Shown: positions 13,815 to 21,917 of the stretch, piece after piece
Layout of the letters: each line of letters starts with the position of its first letter
How positions within the stretch are numbered: position 1 is the stretch's first letter
Assembly: GCA_041908065.1 (NCBI GenBank)
Contig: JAYRGC010000005.1
Coordinates: forward strand, 1-36,710
Direction: 5' to 3'
Length of the DNA: 36,710 bases
Source: JAYRGC01 sp041908065
Lineage (GTDB): Bacteria; Pseudomonadota; Alphaproteobacteria; UBA9219
The notes under the pieces: generated by a model
Told to the model about the DNA's origin: nothing
Seen by the model: only the letters and a program-made list of their open reading frames with translations
Database searches by the model: none
Made by a program: the position numbers and the translations under genes

Positions 13815-15328
13815 GCATGATTTCCGAATCCAAGGCTTGGCGCGACCTGTCCGCCCACGCGCGATCCCTGCGCGACGCATCTCTTTCCGCCCTGTTCGCC
13901 GCCGATCCGCTGCGACGCGAAAGGCTTACGGTTCGCGCCCAAGACGCCGGAATAAGCGCGGATTTTTCCCGCAACCGCTTGGACGGCGCGACCGTGGGGC
14001 TTTTGGCGGAGCTGGCGCGGGAGGCGCGGTTGGAGCGTTGGCGAACCGCCATGTTCGACGGCGAAAAAATCAACGACACGGAAGGCCGCGCCGTCCTGCA
14101 CGTGGCGTTGAGGGCTCCCGGCGGAGCGACGTTTAGCGTCGACGGAAAAGACGTGATGGCCGACGTGCGCGAGACGCGCCGCCGCATGGAGGAAATCTCA
14201 GTCCGCGTGCGCTCAGGCCGCTGGACGGGGGCTGCGGGCAAGCCGGTTCGCAACGTCGTAAACATCGGCATCGGCGGATCGGATCTAGGCCCGAGGCTGG
14301 TGGCGTCCGCGCTTAAGGACTTCGCTGGGCAAGACGCGCCTTGCGTGCGCTTTGTCGCCAACGTGGACGATGCGGCGTTGTCCGACGCGCTGGAAGGTTT
14401 GTCTCCAGACGAAACGCTGTTCGTCGTGGTCTCAAAAACCTTCACCACGCAGGAAACCTTGATGAACGCCAAGGCGGCGCGGAAATGGATAACCGATAGC
14501 CTCGGAGAGTCCGCAGTGGCGCGGCATTTCTTGGCGGTTTCGGTAAACCTGAAGGCCACGGCGGAATTCGGTATCGCGCCCGCCAACATCCTGCCGATGT
14601 GGGATTGGGTGGGCGGGCGTTACAGCCTGTGGTCGGCGGTGGGGTTGGCGGCGGCGATCGCCATGGGGTGGGAAAATTTTGCGGAAATGTTGGCCGGAGC
14701 GGCGGCTATGGACGCGCATTTCCTGTCCGCGCCTTTCGAAAAAAACCTTCCGACCATGCTGGCGCTGACGGGGATTTGGCATCGCAATTTCTGGGACGCC
14801 CGCAGCCATGCCGTTTTGCCTTATGCCGAACGCCTGCGCGAGTTGCCGCGCTTTCTCCAGCAGTTGATAATGGAAAGCAACGGCAAATCCGTCACCCGCG
14901 ACGGCAAGGCTGTGGATTACGGCACGTCTCCGGTCATATTCGGCGAGTGCGGCACGGTGGGACAACATAGTTTCCACCAGATGCTGCATCAGGGAACCGA
15001 TATAATTCCTTGCGATTTCATCGGCGTGAAAAACCGCTCCGGCGGCGCGCCGGAACATCATTCCGCGCTTTTGGCCAACATGGAGGCGCAGGCCGAAGCC
15101 CTGATGCGCGGCAGCCGCGAAGCCGAGGCGTTCCGCGCCAATCCGGGCAATCGCCCCAGCACGACGATCTGGCTGGATGCTTTATGTCCGCGAACCTTGG
15201 GCGCGCTTTTGGCGATGTATGAGCATATGACGTTTGCGCAAGGCATCGTGTGGAATATAAACTCCTTCGACCAGTGGGGGGTGGAGCTGGGGAAAAAGCT
15301 GGCAAAGGAAAGCGGTCGTGCTTCATAA
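13811..15328 (+). CDS. pgi: Glucose-6-phosphate isomerase
   Basis: Pgi interconverts glucose 6-phosphate and fructose 6-phosphate. The 505-residue protein carries VNIGIGGSDLGP (about 150-161), WDWVGGRYSLWS (about 263-274), ESNGKSV and GECGTVGQHSFHQMLHQGTD (about 377-396), which hold the catalytic Glu and His. The start at 13811 has AGGAGG four bases upstream and overlaps the previous stop. It is translated in one run with the M16 pair, an arrangement I have seen described in other alphaproteobacteria, with no obvious functional link. The next gene starts 11 bases before its stop. Confidence 0.96.
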   Translation: MSMISESKAWRDLSAHARSLRDASLSALFAADPLRRERLTVRAQDAGISADFSRNRLDGATVGLLAELAREARLERWRTAMFDGEKINDTEGRAVLHVALRAPGGATFSVDGKDVMADVRETRRRMEEISVRVRSGRWTGAAGKPVRNVVNIGIGGSDLGPRLVASALKDFAGQDAPCVRFVANVDDAALSDALEGLSPDETLFVVVSKTFTTQETLMNAKAARKWITDSLGESAVARHFLAVSVNLKATAEFGIAPANILPMWDWVGGRYSLWSAVGLAAAIAMGWENFAEMLAGAAAMDAHFLSAPFEKNLPTMLALTGIWHRNFWDARSHAVLPYAERLRELPRFLQQLIMESNGKSVTRDGKAVDYGTSPVIFGECGTVGQHSFHQMLHQGTDIIPCDFIGVKNRSGGAPEHHSALLANMEAQAEALMRGSREAEAFRANPGNRPSTTIWLDALCPRTLGALLAMYEHMTFAQGIVWNINSFDQWGVELGKKLAKESGRAS

Positions 15329-16208
15329 ACAAAAAGAACTGCGCGGAATATTATTGACTGTCGCTGCAGCCGTATTTTTCGGGTTTTATCCGACGGCCAC
15401 CCGGGCGGTGTATGCGGACGGCGGGAACGCGGTTTTCATAATATTGCTCATGGTATTTGCGCGCATGTCCAGCCTGCTGGGGTTTTGCCTGGCGACAAAA
15501 CGGCGAATCTTCCGTTCGAAGAAAGAAACGGCGAGCGCGGCGCGAAATGGAGTATATCAGGCCGTTTCAATAATAACTTTGCTGGCCTCGATGCAGTTCA
15601 TTCCCGGGCCGATGGCTATTTCCATTGTGTTCGGCTATCCGATGGTCATCTATCTGTACATGGTATCCAAAGGGGAACAGCCTGTGCAGTTTTTCACAAT
15701 CTTGGCCCTGATTATTTCCGTTATCGGTCTGGGATTGGTGATCAATCTTCACGGCCATACAGAAGCCGCCAACTGGACAGGGATTGGTCTGGCGGCGGTT
15801 GCCATGCTGGCAACCGCGACGCGCGTGTATATCTACGGTAAAGAGCTTGAAAGCAGGGATCCGGCCGCTTTCGGGGCGGAAAATTTCGTGTTCGTCCTGC
15901 TATTTTGCAGCTTGTTGATGCTTTACGAACTGCCGGTAATCCCGCTGACGGCTTATGGTTGGGGCTGGGGACTAGTCGGGGCGACCCTCACGTCTTTGGG
16001 GACGTTTTGCATGTTTTATGGATTGAGCTATATCGGCGCGTTCAAATACGCCTTTTTCTCGAAACTGGAGCCGATTTTCGCAGCTGTCATAGCCGCCGTT
16101 GCGATAAACGATGTGCTGTCCTTCTGGCAATACGTCGGCATTGTCATGGTGCTTGGCAGCCTGTCCGCTTACCAATTTTTGGCGCGCAAAAAAGCCCATG
16201 CGGCCTGA
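15318..16208 (+). CDS. EamA/DMT-family transporter
   Basis: The 296-residue membrane protein of the drug/metabolite transporter superfamily has about ten hydrophobic helices in two five-helix EamA repeats. The first repeat starts near residue 10 (LLTVAAAVFFGFYPTATRA) and the second near 148. The C terminus is short and basic (ARKKAHAA). Such proteins move metabolites or amino acids across the inner membrane; the substrate cannot be told. It begins at GTG (15318) inside the end of pgi, with AAGGA upstream. Codon use is visibly less GC-rich than pgi (frequent ATA, TTT, AAA), suggesting it may be a newer arrival in the operon. Confidence 0.88.
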   Translation: MLHKQKELRGILLTVAAAVFFGFYPTATRAVYADGGNAVFIILLMVFARMSSLLGFCLATKRRIFRSKKETASAARNGVYQAVSIITLLASMQFIPGPMAISIVFGYPMVIYLYMVSKGEQPVQFFTILALIISVIGLGLVINLHGHTEAANWTGIGLAAVAMLATATRVYIYGKELESRDPAAFGAENFVFVLLFCSLLMLYELPVIPLTAYGWGWGLVGATLTSLGTFCMFYGLSYIGAFKYAFFSKLEPIFAAVIAAVAINDVLSFWQYVGIVMVLGSLSAYQFLARKKAHAA

Positions 16209-16271
16209 ACTTGTGCCGATGTCTTTGTGGTATTAGAATCCTGCCTCAACCCAAGCTAACGGTGGCGGCTT

Positions 16272-16739
16272 ATGATCGAATTTCTGGACGGCGGCAACCT
16301 CGAATGGTGGCACTGGGCGGTGTTGGGGCTGGTGCTGGTGATGTCCGAGCTTTTGTTGCCGATGTTCGTGCTGGTCTGGTTCGGCCTGAGCGGGATTCTG
16401 GTTTCTTTGGCTCTGCTGGTGGCTCCCGATATGGGGATGTCCGCGCAAATCCTTTTGTGGACGGCGTCGTCGCTGCTGCTGGTGTTTTTGTGGTTCAAAG
16501 TGTTCCGCCGCAGCTATCACAAAGTTCTGACCGGCCGCGCCTCGGCCAGTATAATCGGCGAAGTTGGCATGTTGACCCAGCCGGTAGCCCCGTTCAAGCA
16601 AGGCAAGGTTAGATTCCAAAAGCCCGTCGTCGGCTCCGACACATGGGACTGCGTGGCGGACGAGGAAATCGAATCCGGCGCGCGCGTTAAGGTAACGAAG
16701 GTCGAGGGAAATTTGTTGACGGTAAGCAAGCCGCGCTGA
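16272..16739 (+). CDS. NfeD-like membrane protein
   Basis: A 155-residue NfeD-family short form. It has three hydrophobic helices (about 15-30, 33-52 and 58-77), then a cytoplasmic C-terminal OB-fold domain (about 88-155, SIIGEVGMLTQPV ... VKVTKVEGNLLTVSKP). NfeD proteins pair with SPFH/stomatin-like proteins, and one follows 47 bp downstream, so they probably form one membrane complex. There is no long ClpP-like N-terminal protease domain, so this is the YbbL-type partner. The ribosome site is weak (GGTGG). Confidence 0.88.
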   Translation: MIEFLDGGNLEWWHWAVLGLVLVMSELLLPMFVLVWFGLSGILVSLALLVAPDMGMSAQILLWTASSLLLVFLWFKVFRRSYHKVLTGRASASIIGEVGMLTQPVAPFKQGKVRFQKPVVGSDTWDCVADEEIESGARVKVTKVEGNLLTVSKPR

Positions 16740-16786
16740 GGGCGCGTCACTAGTCTGGAAAATGGCTCAACGCTGAGGAGAAAATC

Positions 16787-17644
16787 ATGTCCGCCTCTCT
16801 GATAGTCGTAATCGTCCTGCTGATCTTCGTTTTCGTCACTCTGGCCAAGGGCGTGCGCATCGTGCCGCAGGGCGAGGAATGGGTGATAGAGCGTTTGGGC
16901 AAATATCACGAAACCTTCATGCCCGGGCTGAACCTGATGATTCCATATATCGATTCGGTTTCCAGCCGCATCGTCACCAAGGACGTGTTGCTGGACGTGC
17001 AGGAGCAGGAAGTCATCACCAAGGACAACGCCGTCATCCTCACCAACGCCATCGCCTTCGTGAAAGTCACGGATCCGGTCAAAGCCGTTTACGGCGTGGT
17101 CAGCTTCGGCGACGCCATCCGCAACCTGATAATGACCACGTTGCGATCGATAATCGGCGAAATGGAACTGGATCAGGCTTTGTCATCCCGCGACAAGATA
17201 AAGGCTCGGCTGCGCGAAAGCATCGCCGACGAGGTGCTGGATTGGGGGCTGACGGTCAAATCAGTCGAAATCCAAGACATCAAGCCGTCTCCGACGATGC
17301 AAAAGGCGATGGAGTTGCAGGCGTCGGCCGAGCGCGAACGCAAGGCCGCCGTGACCCGCGCCGAAGGCGAAAAGCAGGCGGCGATATTGCAGGCCGAAGC
17401 CCGTCTGGCCGCCGCCCAGCGCGACGCCGAAGCGCAGGTTATGCTGGCGCAGGCGTCGGCGGAAGCGATACAAAAAGTCATGTCGGCGGCGACCGGACAA
17501 GATACTCCGTTGCTGTATCTGTTGGGCGAGAAATATATCAAGGCGATGACCGAACTGGCGGCTTCCGATAACTCCAAGGTCGTCGTCTTGCCCGCCGACG
17601 TTCAGGAAAGCGTGCGCGGCCTCTTGGGAAAATTCAAAGCGTAA
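16787..17644 (+). CDS. qmcA: SPFH (stomatin/prohibitin-like) membrane protein
   Basis: This 285-residue QmcA/stomatin-type protein has an N-terminal membrane anchor (about 4-20). An SPFH domain follows (about 22-185), with RIVPQGEEWVIERLGKYH and the conserved DVLLDVQEQEVITKDNA. Then comes an Ala/Glu-rich coiled coil (about 175-235). Stomatin-like proteins oligomerise at the inner membrane with NfeD partners and organise membrane microdomains or proteases. A GGAG ribosome site lies 8 bases before the ATG. The NfeD gene immediately upstream supports the pairing. Presence of hpnCDE in the window fits hopanoid-containing membranes, but a link is only inference. Confidence 0.92.
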   Translation: MSASLIVVIVLLIFVFVTLAKGVRIVPQGEEWVIERLGKYHETFMPGLNLMIPYIDSVSSRIVTKDVLLDVQEQEVITKDNAVILTNAIAFVKVTDPVKAVYGVVSFGDAIRNLIMTTLRSIIGEMELDQALSSRDKIKARLRESIADEVLDWGLTVKSVEIQDIKPSPTMQKAMELQASAERERKAAVTRAEGEKQAAILQAEARLAAAQRDAEAQVMLAQASAEAIQKVMSAATGQDTPLLYLLGEKYIKAMTELAASDNSKVVVLPADVQESVRGLLGKFKA

Positions 17645-17673
17645 TGTTTAATAGAACTATTGCATAGCTGCCT

Positions 17674-17784
17674 TCATTGCGAGCGGCCTTCTTCAGGCCG
17701 CGAAGCAATCCAGTGCCGTTGCTCCATGACTCTGGATTGCTTCGCGTCGCAAGGGCGACGCTCGCAACGACAGCCTTTGGCTGT
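17674..17784. repeat. Family A cloverleaf element, copy A3
   Basis: The outer stem is TCATTGCGAGC (17674-17684) with GCTCGCAACGA (17760-17770), one mismatch. Side hairpins are CGGCCT-TCTTC-AGGCCG (17684-17700) and CGTCGC-AAGG-GCGACG (17745-17760). The inner stem is as in A1, and the central loop is nearly identical to A1 and A5. A mini-palindrome ACAGCCTTTGGCTGT follows (17770-17784). It sits between the convergent ends of the SPFH gene and trmN6, so it can act as the 3' hairpin of both transcripts. Confidence 0.85.
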
Positions 17785-17822
17785 GACTTTTAAACTACAG
17801 CCTTAGATGTTGACTGGGGCGT

Positions 17823-18572
17823 TTATCCCTCGAACTCCATCGCCAGCTCTTGCGCTTCGCGCAGGATTTTTTCGGCCTCGCCGGTGTATTTTTCCGCTTC
17901 GCCGTGCAGCGTCAACGGCTTGGCTTGGCGCGGCGGTGCGAACGGCGCGCCCTTGACGGCGGTTACCACTATTCTTTTGGGCGGAGCGTCGCGGCGCGGC
18001 AATATGTTCATAAACGCCGCCGCGCCGAAGCCTGCCGCCTCTGCCGCCTTCAATATCTCGTCCCGCCTGTCGGCGCGGTGTATCAGCGTTAAAACCCCGC
18101 CTTCCCGCAACGCTGAAAACGCCGTTTCCAGCCATTTCCGCAGCGTCCCGTCGTCCTCCGTGTTGGCGGAGCGTTTGCCCATATCGGGCGACGGATTGTG
18201 CTTGGCGGCTTCGTGATAAGGCGGGTTGGCCATGACGGCGTCGAACGCCCCGCGCATATGGGCGGGCAATTCCGCCGCGTCGCCGCGCTCGACCGACGCG
18301 CGGGCTTGCATCCCGTTGCGGCGGATATTCGCGGCGCATAAATCGGCCATCTCCGGCATTATCTCGATGCCTATAACCCGCGTCGAAGGCAGACGGCAAG
18401 CCAACGCCAGCATGGCTCCGCCCGCGCCGCACCCCAAATCCAAAACCGTTCCGTTCGGCGGGGGCCGCGTCGCGGCGGCCAGCAAGACCGTATCCACGGC
18501 TACGCGAAAGCCGCGGCGAGGCTGCTCTATCTCCAAGCGGCGGTTTAATATGCCGTCTATAGTGGTTTCCAT
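17823..18572 (-). CDS. trmN6: tRNA1(Val) adenine-37 N6-methyltransferase-like protein
   Basis: This 249-residue SAM-dependent methyltransferase has the TrmN6/YfiC pattern. Motif I is VLDLGCGAGG (43-52) and the N6-adenine catalytic motif is NPPY (116-119). The N-terminal ILNRRLEIEQPRRGFRVAVDTVLLAA is the signature of the family. The last ~40 residues (EKYTGEAEKILREAQELAMEFEG) are charged and helical, a short extension. In E. coli the enzyme methylates A37 of valine tRNA1. It diverges from the polyprenyl synthase gene across 49 bp, and its 3' end faces the SPFH gene with repeat A3 between. The related PrmC/HemK-type enzymes share NPPY, so the substrate assignment is by overall pattern. Confidence 0.88.
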   Translation of the reverse strand: METTIDGILNRRLEIEQPRRGFRVAVDTVLLAAATRPPPNGTVLDLGCGAGGAMLALACRLPSTRVIGIEIMPEMADLCAANIRRNGMQARASVERGDAAELPAHMRGAFDAVMANPPYHEAAKHNPSPDMGKRSANTEDDGTLRKWLETAFSALREGGVLTLIHRADRRDEILKAAEAAGFGAAAFMNILPRRDAPPKRIVVTAVKGAPFAPPRQAKPLTLHGEAEKYTGEAEKILREAQELAMEFEG

Positions 18573-18621
18573 AGCACTGGGTTATACTTCGCCTCGGCTC
18601 GGATTGCGACAAGGCAAAAAA

Positions 18622-19653
18622 ATGGCGACAGTGATACCGCTTGATAACATGCGCGAACCGCCGCGGCGCGGCTGCGACGGGGCGTTGGATCGCATGGTCG
18701 GACTGGTCGCCGACGATATGGCCGCCGTCAACCAGATAATCATCCAGCGCATGGAAAGCCACGTTCCTTTGATCCCGCAACTGGCAGGACACCTCATCGC
18801 GGCGGGCGGAAAACGCCTGCGCCCGATGATGACGTTGGCCAGCGCGAAGCTGTGCGGCTATCAGGGCGTTCGCCAACGCAAACTGGCGGCGTGCGTCGAG
18901 TTCATCCACACCGCTACGCTGTTGCACGACGACGTGGTGGACGCCAGCGACCTGCGGCGTGGCACTCCTTCGGCCAACGCCATGTTCGGCAACCAAGCCA
19001 GCGTGCTGGTGGGAGATTTCCTGTTCAGCCGCGCCTTTCAGCTCATGGTCGAGGACGGATCGATCGACGTGCTGCGGATACTGTCCACCGCCTCCGCCGT
19101 CATCGCGGAAGGCGAGGTGTTGCAGCTTTCGACCGCCGGAGACGCGGCCACCAGCGAGCAAGCCTATCTGGAGGTGGTGCGCGCCAAAACCGCCGAGCTG
19201 TTCGCCGCCGCTTGCCGCGTGGGCGCGGTGGTGGCCGGACAACCGGCGGCGGTGGAGGAGGCCTTGCGAACCTTCGGCCTGAACCTAGGCATCGCGTTCC
19301 AGATAATCGACGACGTGCTGGATTACTCGGCGCGGCAGGAAAGTCTGGGCAAGACCGTGGGAGACGATTTCCGCGAAGGCAAAATAACCCTGCCCGTCAT
19401 ACTGGCCGTCAGTCGCGGCAACGAGGCCGAACGCGGTTTCTGGCGGCGCACCTTGGAGGACGGGGATCAGCGCGACGGCGACCTTTCCCATGCCCAAAGC
19501 CTGTTGATCCGCCACGACGCGCTGGCCGACGCGGCTTCCCGCGCCGGACACTATGGCGACATCGCCCGCGACGCCTTGGGCATGTTCCCCGACAGCAAGA
19601 TGAAAACCGCGCTGTTGGATTTGGTCGACTTCACGGTGGAGCGCGGGTTTTAG
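18622..19653 (+). CDS. ispB: Long-chain polyprenyl diphosphate synthase (octa/decaprenyl)
   Basis: This 343-residue trans-prenyltransferase extends farnesyl diphosphate with isopentenyl units to build the ubiquinone side chain. It shows GGKRLRP (62-68), the first Asp-rich motif DDVVD (103-107) and the second, DDVLD (about 230-234). AFQLMVEDGSIDVLRILS and AEGEVLQL are typical of the alphaproteobacterial octa/decaprenyl group; chain length is not certain. The ATG at 18622 has AAGG 8 bases upstream. The open frame before it is a shadow of trmN6. TTATAC at 18590 could be a -10. The TAG stop overlaps the first bases of palindrome B4. Confidence 0.93.
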   Translation: MATVIPLDNMREPPRRGCDGALDRMVGLVADDMAAVNQIIIQRMESHVPLIPQLAGHLIAAGGKRLRPMMTLASAKLCGYQGVRQRKLAACVEFIHTATLLHDDVVDASDLRRGTPSANAMFGNQASVLVGDFLFSRAFQLMVEDGSIDVLRILSTASAVIAEGEVLQLSTAGDAATSEQAYLEVVRAKTAELFAAACRVGAVVAGQPAAVEEALRTFGLNLGIAFQIIDDVLDYSARQESLGKTVGDDFREGKITLPVILAVSRGNEAERGFWRRTLEDGDQRDGDLSHAQSLLIRHDALADAASRAGHYGDIARDALGMFPDSKMKTALLDLVDFTVERGF

Positions 19654-19702
19654 AGCATTTCCCGATAATGTTTACGCATAAACCTTTGACGGGAAATGCT
19701 CT
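19652..19702. repeat. Palindrome B4 (AGAGCATTTCCCG)
   Basis: The perfect 13-bp arms are AGAGCATTTCCCG (19652-19664) and CGGGAAATGCTCT (19690-19702). The 25-base interior has its own hairpin, GTTTA-CGCA-TAAAC. The stop codon of the polyprenyl synthase gene (TAG) uses the first two bases of the element. Half copies of this arm are near 3561, 6655 and 6774. Confidence 0.85.
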
Positions 19703-19716
19703 AACTTTCTGGTTGC

Positions 19717-19777
19717 AGAGCAGATTCACGCGATAAGGTTTGCGCCAAGGAGCGCAAACCTTATCGCGATCTGCTCT
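19717..19777. repeat. Palindrome B5 (AGAGCAGAT), tandem to B4
   Basis: A long stem with a three-base TCA bulge in the left arm: AGAGCAGAT, TCA, CGCGATAAGGTTTGCGC (19717-19745) pairs with 19752-19777. The loop is only six bases (CAAGGA). It has the same AGAGC...GCTCTAA borders as B4, but the interior is unrelated in sequence. It lies 14 bp after B4, before the XRE regulator gene. Confidence 0.85.
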
Positions 19778-19812
19778 AACAGGATTCGACATCCATCGCC
19801 GAATAGTGCATT

Positions 19813-19842
19813 TTGCCATACCTGTGTATGCAACGCTATTTT
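19813..19842 (+). promoter_or_regulatory. Candidate promoter of the XRE regulator-metK operon
   Basis: TTGCCA (19813-19818) and TATTTT (19837-19842) are 18 bases apart. The -10 lies only 14 bases before the ATG at 19856, giving a very short leader that fits the lack of a ribosome site. An imperfect inverted repeat (CCGAATAG...CTATTTTCGG, ~19800-19845) overlaps it and could be an autoregulatory operator. Confidence 0.35.
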
Positions 19843-19855
19843 CGGCAACATAATT

Positions 19856-20320
19856 ATGGCGAGTGTCGTAAAAAGAGCCAAACGCCGCGTCGAAGCGCGG
19901 GATTCGTTGGACGTTCATTTTGGATCTATGTTGCGCCGGATGCGCGGCGCGGCGGGGTTGAGCCAAGAACAGCTTGGCATAGCCAGCGGCCTGACGTTCC
20001 AGCAAATCCAGAAATACGAAAGCGGAGCCAACCGCATCAGCGCGAGCCGTATTTTCCGGCTCGCCGGTATTTTAAAAGTTCCGGTCGAAAGTTTTTTCAG
20101 CGAAGCGGGGAATGTTTCGCCTTCGGAGATAGGCTTCGCCGGCTTGGCTGAGGAAAAACAATTCCCGATGGAAAGCGAAATCTCCGACGGTCGTCCGCCG
20201 CGTTCCCCAAGCAACCGCGAGATTTTGGAACTGGTGCGCGCCTACAGCCGCATCATGGACGACAAGCAGCGCAGACGGGTCTATGAGCTTATAAAGTCCT
20301 TGGCCGAACAATCGTCTTGA
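19856..20320 (+). CDS. XRE-family transcriptional regulator
   Basis: A 154-residue DNA-binding protein. Residues 1-18 are basic, the lambda-repressor-type helix-turn-helix spans about 22-77 (LRRMRGAAGLSQEQLGIASG and QQIQKYESGANR), and the C-terminal half is charged, with a helical tail (about 120-154). This single-domain XRE type is commonly found just before metK in alphaproteobacteria, and here metK starts 63 bp downstream, so control of methionine/SAM genes or of itself is plausible but unproved. The start at 19856 lacks a clear ribosome site; no better in-frame ATG exists before the HTH. Confidence 0.88.
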   Translation: MASVVKRAKRRVEARDSLDVHFGSMLRRMRGAAGLSQEQLGIASGLTFQQIQKYESGANRISASRIFRLAGILKVPVESFFSEAGNVSPSEIGFAGLAEEKQFPMESEISDGRPPRSPSNREILELVRAYSRIMDDKQRRRVYELIKSLAEQSS

Positions 20321-20383
20321 TTGCCGCGCCCGCGTTTGCCAAAGTGCGGAAGCGTTCACGAAAATCAGCGAAAGGACTGCGCC

Positions 20384-21562
20384 GTGGCTTCCGATTTAGC
20401 AAATTACCTTTTCACATCCGAATCCGTCGGCGAAGGCCATCCCGACAAAGTGTGCGATCGCATATCCGATGCCGTGGTCGATCTGTTCCTGCGCGAAGAT
20501 CCCCACAGCCGCGTCGCGGTTGAAACCTTGGCCACCACCAACCGCATAGTTATGGCGGGGGAAATTCGCGGTCCGGCCAGCATAACCCCTCGCGAGATGG
20601 AGCAGGCCGCCCGCGACGCCGTGCGGGAAATCGGCTACGCCCAAAAAGGGTTCCACTGGCAATGGGCTGACGTGCAGATATACGTCCACGCCCAATCGAG
20701 CGACATCGCCCAAGGCGTCGACGCCAGCGGCAACAAGGACGAAGGCGCGGGCGATCAAGGCATCATGTTCGGCTACGCCTGCAACGAAACGCCCACCTAC
20801 ATGCCCGCCCCCATATCCTATGCCCACGATATACTGCGTTTCATTTCCGAAGACCGCCATGCCGGAAAGCTGCCGTTGTTGGGGCAGGACGCCAAAAGCC
20901 AAGTCACTCTGGAATACGTGAACGGCAAGCCGGTGCGCGCCGCCCGCATTGTCGTTTCCACTCAGCACGACGAAAAGGCCGATCAAGACAAGGTGCGGGA
21001 GCTGGTGCGGCCTTATGTCATCAAAGCCCTTCCCAAAGGCTGGATGTGTCCGGAGGAGTTTTTCTACGTCAACCCGACCGGACGCTTTGTCATCGGCGGT
21101 CCCGACGGAGACACCGGATTGACGGGGCGCAAGATAATCGTCGACACCTACGGCGGCGCGGCTCCGCACGGCGGCGGCGCGTTTTCCGGCAAGGATCCCA
21201 CCAAGGTGGATCGTTCGGCGGCGTACATGGCGCGCTACATGGCCAAAAACGTGGTGGCGGCAGGGATAGCCGACAAATGCACGATTCAGTTGGCCTACGC
21301 CATCGGCGTGTCGGAGCCGTTGGCGGTCTACGCCACCACCCACGGCACGAACAAGGTGGACGATGCCAAACTGGTCGACGTGTTGCGCCAGATCGTCAAG
21401 CTGTCGCCCCGCGCCATCCGCGAGCATTTGGGTTTGAACCGCCCGATCTACAAGAAAACCTCGTCGTTCGGACACTTTGGCCGCGAACCGGAGAACGACG
21501 GGCATTTCTCGTGGGAACGCTTGGATCTGGTGGGAGAGCTTAAACTGGCGTTCGGTCTGTGA
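20384..21562 (+). CDS. metK: S-adenosylmethionine synthase
   Basis: MetK makes SAM from methionine and ATP. The 392-residue protein has GEGHPDK (16-22), the GAGDQG methionine/ATP loop (about 122-127) and the P-loop GGGAFSGKDPTKVDRS (about 263-278). The GTG at 20384 is chosen because AAAGGA lies 8 bases upstream and the family N terminus (YLFTSESVGEGHPDK) follows. A TTG at 20321 would add 21 unrelated residues. It follows the XRE regulator in the same direction. No SAM-responsive riboswitch could be recognised in the short gap or before the regulator. The TGA stop overlaps a GACGGCC mini-palindrome. A TrmB gene, often next to metK in this class, is absent. Confidence 0.96.
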   Translation: MASDLANYLFTSESVGEGHPDKVCDRISDAVVDLFLREDPHSRVAVETLATTNRIVMAGEIRGPASITPREMEQAARDAVREIGYAQKGFHWQWADVQIYVHAQSSDIAQGVDASGNKDEGAGDQGIMFGYACNETPTYMPAPISYAHDILRFISEDRHAGKLPLLGQDAKSQVTLEYVNGKPVRAARIVVSTQHDEKADQDKVRELVRPYVIKALPKGWMCPEEFFYVNPTGRFVIGGPDGDTGLTGRKIIVDTYGGAAPHGGGAFSGKDPTKVDRSAAYMARYMAKNVVAAGIADKCTIQLAYAIGVSEPLAVYATTHGTNKVDDAKLVDVLRQIVKLSPRAIREHLGLNRPIYKKTSSFGHFGREPENDGHFSWERLDLVGELKLAFGL

Positions 21563-21840
21563 CGGCCTTTGGCTGTAGGGCGACATCATTTGCGAAGTTA
21601 TAGCCAAAGGCTGTCGCTGCGAAGTTACAGCCAAAGGCTGTCATTGCGAGCGTCGCCCTTGCGACGCGAAGCAATCCAGAGCAGTTGCGCCTGTGGCGCT
21701 GGATTGCTTCGCCGCCTGAAGGAGGCGGCTCGCAATGACGCCCCCAAAACCCAAGAGGTCGGCTTGCAACGACGGCCTTTGGCCGTTACCTCACCGACGG
21801 CCTTTGGCCGTATACCTCAAAGACAACGGTCTTTAGCCAT
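21562..21840. repeat. Mini-palindrome cluster around A4
   Basis: Six 15-bp GCC-(TTT/AAA)-GGC palindromes lie at 21562, 21600, 21627, 21772, 21797 and 21826, three on each side of element A4. Neighbouring units are 25-38 bp apart and share short links (GCGAAGTTAYAGCC on the left, CGTTACCTCA on the right), so they look like tandem duplications. The last copy is degenerate. This fills most of the 355 bp between the convergent ends of metK and purD; no gene is seen here. Confidence 0.75.
21640..21739. repeat. Family A cloverleaf element, copy A4 (inverted)
   Basis: The outer stem GTCATTGCGAGC (21640-21651) with GCTCGCAATGAC (21728-21739) is perfect. Side hairpins are CGTCGC-CCTT-GCGACG (21651-21666), the exact reverse complement of the right hairpin of A1 and A3, and CCGCCT-GAAGG-AGGCGG. 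The central loop is also inverted, so the whole element lies in the opposite orientation. Confidence 0.85.
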
Positions 21841-21841
21841 T

Positions 21842-21860
21842 CCCTGAGCCTGTCGAAGGG
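21842..21860. repeat. CCTGAGCCTGTCGAAGG palindrome
   Basis: CCCTGAGCCTGTCGAAGGG is a 19-bp imperfect palindrome identical to a short repeat I recognise from intergenic regions of many unrelated bacteria. It ends the repeat cluster 58 bp before the purD stop. Confidence 0.6.
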
Positions 21861-21917
21861 AACTGGCAGAACCTTGGGCAAATCGGGGAGGTGAACCGCT
21901 TCACAAGGCCGTTGGCG

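Noticed and set aside
17803..19242. 479-residue minus-strand frame
   Set aside because: It is antisense to the polyprenyl synthase gene and out of frame with trmN6, rich in Arg/His, and matches no family; a shadow of GC-rich codons.
20321..20383. SAM riboswitch before metK
   Set aside because: The gap is only 63 bases and shows no SAM-I, SAM-II or SAM/SAH-like core that I can recognise; the XRE regulator is the more likely control.
21562..21840. CRISPR array
   Set aside because: Units are 15-bp palindromes with repeated, unequal links and a cloverleaf element in the middle; there are no unique spacers and no cas genes in the window.
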